25,149 nucleotides of DNA from DAOTEJ01 sp035454085 (GTDB taxonomy: Bacteria > Pseudomonadota > Gammaproteobacteria > Burkholderiales > Burkholderiaceae_F). The translations under genes were made by a program, and so were the position numbers. The stretch's first letter is position 1. The number at the start of each line of letters is the position of its first letter. Shown piece by piece: positions 20,780 to 25,149 of the stretch. The notes under the pieces were generated by a model, which ran no database searches, had not been told where the DNA came from, and worked only from the letters and a program-made list of their open reading frames with translations. The DNA is taken from positions 1 to 25,149 of the forward strand of contig DAOTEJ010000033.1 of NCBI GenBank assembly GCA_035454085.1. The letters run 5' to 3'.

Positions 20780-21424
20780 TCAGGGCGCGCGCAGGCCGCG
20801 TTCGGCGGCCCACACGGCCGCCTCGACCCGCGAGCGGAAACCGAGCTTCTTGAGCATGTGCTTGACGTGCACCTTCACCGTGCCCTCGGTGATGTTGAGC
20901 GCGCGCGCGATCATCTTGTTGCTCATGCCGCTGGCCACGCAGCGCAGGACGTCCTGCTCACGCTCGGTGAGTTCGCGCAGGTCGCGCTTGTCGGCGCGGG
21001 CCTCGTCGCGCAGGGCCGTGGCCAGCGCGTTGGTCAGCGCCTCGCCGATCACCGTGCGCCCCTCCAGGGACTCGCGCACGCGCGCGAGCAGGTCCTCGGG
21101 CTCCATGTCCTTGAGCAGGTAGCCGTCGGCGCCGGCGCGGATCGCGGCCATCAGGTCCTCGGGCGCGTCGCTCACGGTGAGCATCACCACCCGCCGCGCC
21201 GGATCCTCTTCCTTGAGCGCGGCCAGAACCTCGAGGCCGCTGCCCCCCTTCATGTTGAGGTCCAGCAGGGTGAGGTCGGGCTCCTTCTCGCGCGCGATAC
21301 GCACCGCCTCGTCGAAGTGGCCGGCCTCGCCGACCACGTCGAAGCTCGGCTCCATGGCGAGCAGCTGGATCACGCCCTTGCGAAACAGAGGGTGGTCATC
21401 GACCACGAGGATGGTGTGCTTCAT
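20780..21424 (-). CDS. narL: Nitrate/nitrite response regulator NarL
   Basis: A 214-residue DNA-binding response regulator. The receiver domain at 1-120 has acidic Asp9-Asp10, phosphoacceptor Asp55, Thr83 and Lys105. The LuxR/NarL-type helix-turn-helix at about 152-208 has Leu-Thr-Glu-Arg-Glu at its start and Asn-Ile-Thr-Glu-Gly-Thr-Val-Lys-Val-His-Val-Lys in the recognition region. The latter is the NarL form that recognises heptamers of the TACYYMT type. Its ATG overlaps the narX stop by ATGA, so sensor and regulator are coupled. Two 7-2-7 heptamer dyads, before nap and before narK1, are likely targets. Confidence 0.93.
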   Translation of the reverse strand: MKHTILVVDDHPLFRKGVIQLLAMEPSFDVVGEAGHFDEAVRIAREKEPDLTLLDLNMKGGSGLEVLAALKEEDPARRVVMLTVSDAPEDLMAAIRAGADGYLLKDMEPEDLLARVRESLEGRTVIGEALTNALATALRDEARADKRDLRELTEREQDVLRCVASGMSNKMIARALNITEGTVKVHVKHMLKKLGFRSRVEAAVWAAERGLRAP

Positions 21425-23316
21425 GCCGAGTGCCGTTCTAGCGAGGTGGTGGTGGCCGCCGCCGCGAAGGCCGAGGCCGGGCGGAAGCGCAGGGTGACGT
21501 GGGTGCCGCCCTCGGCGCGGCGGCTGAAGTCGATCTCGCCCTCGAGGGTGGCGGCGCGGTCGCGCATGATCGACAAGCCGAAGTGGTGCTGGCGCTCCGG
21601 CGTGAGCGGGATGCCCACGCCGTCGTCGTCGATGGTGACGAGCACCTGCCCGTCGGCGCCGCGGTCCAGGCTCACCGCGACGTGGCGCGCGTGCGCGTGC
21701 TTCTCGATGTTGGTGAGCGCCTCGCGCACGATCTGCAGCAGGTGGATCTGCTCGTTGGCCGACAGCTCGAAGCCCATCAGCCGGTTGTCGAGCGTGGCCG
21801 ACAGGCCCGTGCGGGTCTGGAACTCGGCCACCGTGTTGCTGATCAGCGCCTCCAGGCCCTGGCCGCCGACCTTGAGGCGGAAGGTGGTCAGCAGCTCGCG
21901 CAACTGGCGGTAGGCGTCGGACACGCCGTCGCGCACCTCGCCCACGACGGTCTGGGCCTGCCTGCGGTCGGACTCGTGTTCGAGCAGCGCGGCAAGCCGC
22001 ATCAGCTGGATCTTCGTGTAGGCGAGCGACTGGGCGATCGAGTCGTGCAGCTCGCGCGCGATGGCCGAGCGCTCCTCGAGCAGGGCGAGCCGGTTCTGCT
22101 CCTCGTGGCGCGCCGCCGCTCCGAGGGCTGCCCCCACATGGCGGCCCACGGTCTCGGCCAGTTCGATCTGCCAGGGTTCGAGCCCCTTGCCGGGCGGCAG
22201 CATGAGCGGCATCACGCCGTGCACCGTGCCGCTGTCCGTGAGGGGGATGCTCACCACGCGGCGGGCACCGCCCTCGCCCGCCTCGCTGCGCCAGTGCACG
22301 GCGGCGCCACCGCTGCAGTTGCCGCACGCCTGCTCGGCGCAGGACTCGGGCAGGCCGCGCTCGCTGACCGCGATCGGAAAGCCGCGGCCGCTGCTGCCCT
22401 GGCGCGCGCAGATGATCCCGCCCTCGGCCCCCAGCGCCTGCTCGACGTTGTCGAGCACCTTGGAGAGCGCGGCGGTATCGACGCTGCGACCGGAAAGCAG
22501 GCGCGTGGTGTCGTAGAGCAGTCCGAGCGAGCGGTTCTTGCGCTCCAGGTCGGCGGTCTTCTCGGCCACCTGCCTCTCGAGCGAGCCGTAGAGGCGGGCG
22601 AGGTCCTCGACCATGTAGTTGAACGCCTGGCCGAGCTGGCCGATCTCGTCGGGCCCCGTGTCGTGCGCGCGCACCTTGAAGCCGCCGGCGCGCACCTCGC
22701 TCGCGGCGCGCACCAGGTGCCGCAGGGGACGCACCACCTGGTCGTTGAGCAGCCACAGGATCGAGGCACCCAGCAGCAGCACCACGACCACCACCGCCAC
22801 CAGCGCCAGGCGCAACCGGGTCATGCGCATCTCGAGCTGCACGTCGAGCTGGCGCACGAAGCCATCGACCTGCTGGACGAACTCGGGGATCGAGGCCAGG
22901 AACTTGGCCTGCGCCCCGGGCAGGTCGATCGCCGCGAGCGCGAGCGGCCGCACCTCGCTTTCAAAGCGCCGTTCGATCGAGGCGTACACCAGCGCCACGG
23001 GGTCGTCGCGGTCGGTCGAAACGCTCTCGCGCAGCGCGGGCGAGTGAAGGCGGCGCTCGAACTCCGCAGCAGCGGCGCGGATGGCCTCGGCCCGGGCCGG
23101 CGCGTCGCCGCCGGGCGAAGCCACGGCCACGGCGAGCGCGTAGCTTTGCATGCGCAGCGAGCCCGCCACGTTGATGGCGCTGCCCTTGCCCATCGACTGC
23201 TGGGTGAACACCCACGCCGCGGTCATCACGCCGAGCGCGAGCACGGTGACCGCGACGAGCACGACGGCCACGCGGACCAGGATGGAGTGCGTCCAAAGAC
23301 GCTGCAAGGGGTTCAC
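21421..23316 (-). CDS. narX: Nitrate/nitrite sensor histidine kinase NarX
   Basis: A 631-residue inner-membrane sensor. The first transmembrane helix is at about 14-36. The periplasmic domain then has the P-box Ile-Asn-Val-Ala-Gly-Ser-Leu-Arg-Met-Gln-Ser-Tyr near 48-59, which binds nitrate in E. coli NarX. The second helix is at about 170-191, with HAMP to about 244. A central module contains Cys326, Cys331 and Cys334. The HisKA_3 phosphoacceptor His424 sits in Arg-Glu-Leu-His-Asp-Ser, followed by the ATPase domain. No ATG precedes the first helix in a sensible place, so GTG at 23316 is chosen; the frame is open further up to 23478, but that part overlaps regulatory DNA. It is coupled to narL and divergent from narK1. 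Confidence 0.93.
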   Translation of the reverse strand: MNPLQRLWTHSILVRVAVVLVAVTVLALGVMTAAWVFTQQSMGKGSAINVAGSLRMQSYALAVAVASPGGDAPARAEAIRAAAAEFERRLHSPALRESVSTDRDDPVALVYASIERRFESEVRPLALAAIDLPGAQAKFLASIPEFVQQVDGFVRQLDVQLEMRMTRLRLALVAVVVVVLLLGASILWLLNDQVVRPLRHLVRAASEVRAGGFKVRAHDTGPDEIGQLGQAFNYMVEDLARLYGSLERQVAEKTADLERKNRSLGLLYDTTRLLSGRSVDTAALSKVLDNVEQALGAEGGIICARQGSSGRGFPIAVSERGLPESCAEQACGNCSGGAAVHWRSEAGEGGARRVVSIPLTDSGTVHGVMPLMLPPGKGLEPWQIELAETVGRHVGAALGAAARHEEQNRLALLEERSAIARELHDSIAQSLAYTKIQLMRLAALLEHESDRRQAQTVVGEVRDGVSDAYRQLRELLTTFRLKVGGQGLEALISNTVAEFQTRTGLSATLDNRLMGFELSANEQIHLLQIVREALTNIEKHAHARHVAVSLDRGADGQVLVTIDDDGVGIPLTPERQHHFGLSIMRDRAATLEGEIDFSRRAEGGTHVTLRFRPASAFAAAATTTSLERHSA

Positions 23317-23480
23317 GCTGGCAAGGGGTTCAAGCTGTCGTGATGGTTGGCAGTTCGTGGCGGATCGCTCGCCCGTTGCGCGCGGTCGGCCGCTCGGAGT
23401 GCAGTCTCGCACGCCGAGCGCGCCCGTGGCGCCCGGCCGACCTGCGAAGCCCATCGCCCCCCCAGGGCGGCAGACCAAGT

Positions 23481-23496
23481 TACCTCCGCGGGAGTA
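23481..23496. promoter_or_regulatory. NarL-type 7-2-7 dyad upstream of narK1
   Basis: TACCTCC-GC-GGGAGTA: inverted heptamers with a 2-bp spacer. The right arm reads TACTCCC on the other strand, identical to the left arm of the dyad before nap. The centre is 53 bp upstream of the FNR-type centre and about -94 from the predicted start site. Confidence 0.6.
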
Positions 23497-23534
23497 GCGG
23501 CGTCTGGCTCTGAGGAATCAAGCGCCGGCGCGGC

Positions 23535-23548
23535 TTGACCGGCGTCAG
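23535..23548. promoter_or_regulatory. FNR-type dyad at -41.5 of narK1
   Basis: TTGAC-CGGC-GTCAG, an FNR-like 5-4-5 dyad with one arm mismatch in symmetry. The TAGCTT -10 box at 23570-23575 places the start near 23583, putting the site centre (23541.5) at about -41.5, as in class II FNR-dependent promoters. Confidence 0.7.
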
Positions 23549-23569
23549 GAAAACCCGCGACTTCAAGCC

Positions 23570-23575
23570 TAGCTT
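23570..23575 (+). promoter_or_regulatory. Putative -10 box (TAGCTT) of narK1
   Basis: TAGCTT followed by CGCCTC, the same downstream bases as after the TAGGCT box at 19997. It lies 32 nt before the ATG, leaving room for the ACGGAGG ribosome site at about 23595-23601. Confidence 0.55.
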
Positions 23576-23607
23576 CGCCTCCGAACTAACCAAGACGGAG
23601 GCCAAAC

Positions 23608-24894
23608 ATGGCTGCCCAGAGCGTCCCCGCCGCCGCGGTGGACCCCAGCCTCAAGCGCAAGCAGTGGTCGGTCGTGATCATGAGCACGCTCGCGTTCACG
23701 GTGTGCTTCGCGGTCTGGATGATGTTTGCGGTGATCGGCATCCCGATCAAGAAGACGCTCGACCTGAACGGCACGCAGTTCGGCCTGCTGACCGCGATGC
23801 CCGTGCTGACCGGCTCGCTGATCCGGGTGCCTCTGGGAATGTGGACCGACAAGTTCGGCGGTCGCATCGTCTTCTTCCTGCTGATGCTTTCCACCGTGGT
23901 GCCCATCTGGCTGATGCAGTACGCCACCGCGTACTGGCACTTCCTGGTGATCGGCCTGTTCGTCGGCCTGGCGGGTGGCTCGTTCTCGGTGGGCACGCCT
24001 TACGTGGCGCGCTGGTTCGACAAGCGCCACCAGGGCTTCGCCATGGGCATCTTCGGTGCCGGCAACGCGGGGGCGGCGGTCACCAAGTTCGTCGCGCCGG
24101 TGCTGCTCGTGGCCTACGGGTGGACCATGGTCCCGCAGGTCTACGCCGTGTCGATGCTGATCATGGCGATCGCCTTCTGGTTCCTTACCTACAGCGATCC
24201 CAAGCACCTGGTGCCGGGCAACGTCACCTACCGGCGCCAGCTCGAGAGCCTGCGCGACCCGACCGTCTGGAAGTACTGCCAGTACTACTCGATCGTCTTC
24301 GGCGGGTACGTGGCGCTGTCGCTGTGGATGGTCAACTACTACGTCGGCGAGTTCGGGCTCGACATCCGCGTGGCCGCGCTGCTGGCCGCGTGCTTCTCGC
24401 TGCCGGGCGGGGTGCTGCGTGCCATCGGCGGCTGGATGAGCGACAAGTGGGGAGCCCACCGGGTCAGCTGGTCGGTCATGTGGGTGAGCTGGATCTGCCT
24501 GTTCCTGCTGTCGTACCCCTCGACCAGCTACACGGTGCAGACCACGGGCGGCCCGGTGACCTTCACCCTCGCGCACAACGTCTGGACCTTCACCTTCCTG
24601 ATGTTCGTCCTCGGCATCTCCTGGGCCGTGGGCAAGGCGAGCGTGTTCAAGTACATCGCCGACGACTACCCCAGCAACATCGGCACCATCTCCGGAATCG
24701 TCGGCCTTGCCGGCGGTCTGGGCGGGTTCCTGCTGCCGATCCTGTTCGGCCTGCTGCTCGACCTCACCGGCGTGCGCTCGACCGCCTTCATGCTGATGTA
24801 CGGCGTGGTCTGGGTGTCGCTCATCTGGATGTACCGCACCGAAGTCAGCACGCGCGACGTGGTGAGCGGGCACAACGCCCCCGCGACGCGCTGA
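23608..24894 (+). CDS. narK1: Nitrate/nitrite MFS transporter NarK1
   Basis: A 428-residue inner-membrane transporter of the nitrate/nitrite porter family with about twelve hydrophobic helices. The nitrate signature is Gly-Ala-Gly-Asn-Ala-Gly-Ala-Ala-Val-Thr-Lys-Phe around residues 149-160. The second family motif Gly-Gly-Val-Leu-Arg-Ala-Ile-Gly-Gly-Trp-Met-Ser-Asp-Lys lies near 270-283. Type 1 NarK proteins are proposed to import nitrate with protons, and type 2 proteins to exchange nitrate for nitrite. The ATG has a good ACGGAGG ribosome site. It is followed 34 nt later by a second NarK gene, as in narK1K2GHJI clusters of Burkholderiales. The upstream FNR-type and NarL-type sites imply induction without oxygen in nitrate. 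Confidence 0.93.
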   Translation: MAAQSVPAAAVDPSLKRKQWSVVIMSTLAFTVCFAVWMMFAVIGIPIKKTLDLNGTQFGLLTAMPVLTGSLIRVPLGMWTDKFGGRIVFFLLMLSTVVPIWLMQYATAYWHFLVIGLFVGLAGGSFSVGTPYVARWFDKRHQGFAMGIFGAGNAGAAVTKFVAPVLLVAYGWTMVPQVYAVSMLIMAIAFWFLTYSDPKHLVPGNVTYRRQLESLRDPTVWKYCQYYSIVFGGYVALSLWMVNYYVGEFGLDIRVAALLAACFSLPGGVLRAIGGWMSDKWGAHRVSWSVMWVSWICLFLLSYPSTSYTVQTTGGPVTFTLAHNVWTFTFLMFVLGISWAVGKASVFKYIADDYPSNIGTISGIVGLAGGLGGFLLPILFGLLLDLTGVRSTAFMLMYGVVWVSLIWMYRTEVSTRDVVSGHNAPATR

Positions 24895-24928
24895 GCGGAC
24901 CCACACGAATTCGATCTGGGAGCCATCA

Positions 24929-25149
24929 ATGAGCACCGTTCCAAGCACACCCGCCGCCGTCGGCGCGAACCGCGGCGCCGACATCGCCGACTGGCGCCCC
25001 GAGGACGAGCAGTTCTGGGAGACCAAGGGCAAGAAGATCGCCTACCGCAACCTGGCGATCTCGGTGCCTGCGCTCCTGTGCGGTTTCGCCGTCTGGGGCA
25101 TGTGGGGAATCATCACGGTGCAGATGCTCAACCTCGGCTTCCCGTTCAC
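24929..25149 (+). CDS. narK2: Second NarK-type nitrate/nitrite transporter, N-terminal part
   Basis: The first 73 residues of a gene that continues beyond the right edge. After a polar stretch comes Asp-Trp-Arg-Pro-Glu-Asp-Glu-x-Phe-Trp-Glu, then Ile-Ala-Tyr-Arg-Asn-Leu and a first transmembrane helix with Trp-Gly-Met-Trp-Gly. That start is typical of type 2 NarK proteins, in which this N-terminal extension is conserved. The ATG at 24929 follows a CTGGGAG ribosome site and lies 34 nt after narK1, so both are probably on one transcript. Nitrate reductase genes narGHJI would be expected downstream but are not in view. Confidence 0.85.
   Translation, partial: MSTVPSTPAAVGANRGADIADWRPEDEQFWETKGKKIAYRNLAISVPALLCGFAVWGMWGIITVQMLNLGFPF

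Larger units (their letters stand above)
23317..23607. other. Divergent narX-narK1 regulatory region
   Basis: A 291-nt non-coding spacer. It holds a NarL-type dyad (23481-23496), an FNR-type dyad (23535-23548), a -10 box (23570-23575), a narK1 ribosome site, and the inverted arms TCAAGC (23518-23523) and GCTTGA (23533-23538) around the palindrome GCGCCGGCGC. No clear promoter for narX was found. Confidence 0.8.

Noticed and set aside
23317..23478. N-terminal extension of NarX up to 23478
   Set aside because: The added residues are polar and low in complexity with no signal-like character; the GTG at 23316 places the first transmembrane helix where NarX proteins have it.

Overview
The window is about 25 kb of very GC-rich DNA that looks like a Burkholderiales (Betaproteobacteria) chromosome. 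The grounds are the codon usage, the adjacent pepN-fbp pair, a uracil phosphoribosyltransferase with a PRPP loop of the form I recall from Burkholderia/Ralstonia relatives, and the pairing of narXL with narK1-narK2. No genus can be named from sequence alone. There are two runs of exactly 100 N (12935-13034 and 17012-17111), so it is a draft scaffold.

Left half (1-12744) is mostly housekeeping and transport. In order: an EamA permease; a response regulator with a degenerate C-terminal Hpt-like domain; aminopeptidase N (pepN); class I fructose-1,6-bisphosphatase (fbp) overlapping a small isoprenylcysteine-methyltransferase-like membrane protein; a minus-strand pair of EamA permease and quinone oxidoreductase; divergently, a Gdx/SugE-type SMR exporter preceded by a possible leaderless 28-codon ORF; uracil phosphoribosyltransferase (upp); and a three-gene overlapping set of S33-type hydrolase plus NatA/NatB-like ABC exporter.

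Right half (13100-25149) is a nitrate-respiration region. napDAGHB encodes a periplasmic nitrate reductase fed by NapGH; no napC, napE or napF is present. It is preceded by a perfect FNR-type palindrome and a NarL-type 7-2-7 dyad. Then come a membrane-anchored Ser/Thr protein kinase with a PEGA-like tail, a TssQ-like lipoprotein, and a GlsB/YeaQ-family small membrane protein. On the minus strand are narX-narL, divergent from narK1 and the start of narK2, which runs off the edge. The narK1 promoter has an FNR-type dyad placed correctly for class II activation and an upstream 7-2-7 dyad sharing a heptamer with the nap site. The inferred logic is that low oxygen (FNR) and nitrate (NarX-NarL) switch on nitrate import and periplasmic reduction; a membrane nitrate reductase (narGHJI) probably lies just beyond the right edge.

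The most notable points are: a long-form NapA (917 aa) with changes at usually conserved positions, resembling the Campylobacter type; the NapC-less layout; a recurrent TANNNT promoter motif placed exactly 6 nt before four start codons, predicting leaderless mRNAs; an Arg-rich upstream ORF overlapping gdx; a kinase/TssQ-like pair with no type VI secretion genes in view; and a 55-bp identity on both sides of the first gap that looks like an assembly-graph overlap. No wholly new defence or mobile system was seen.
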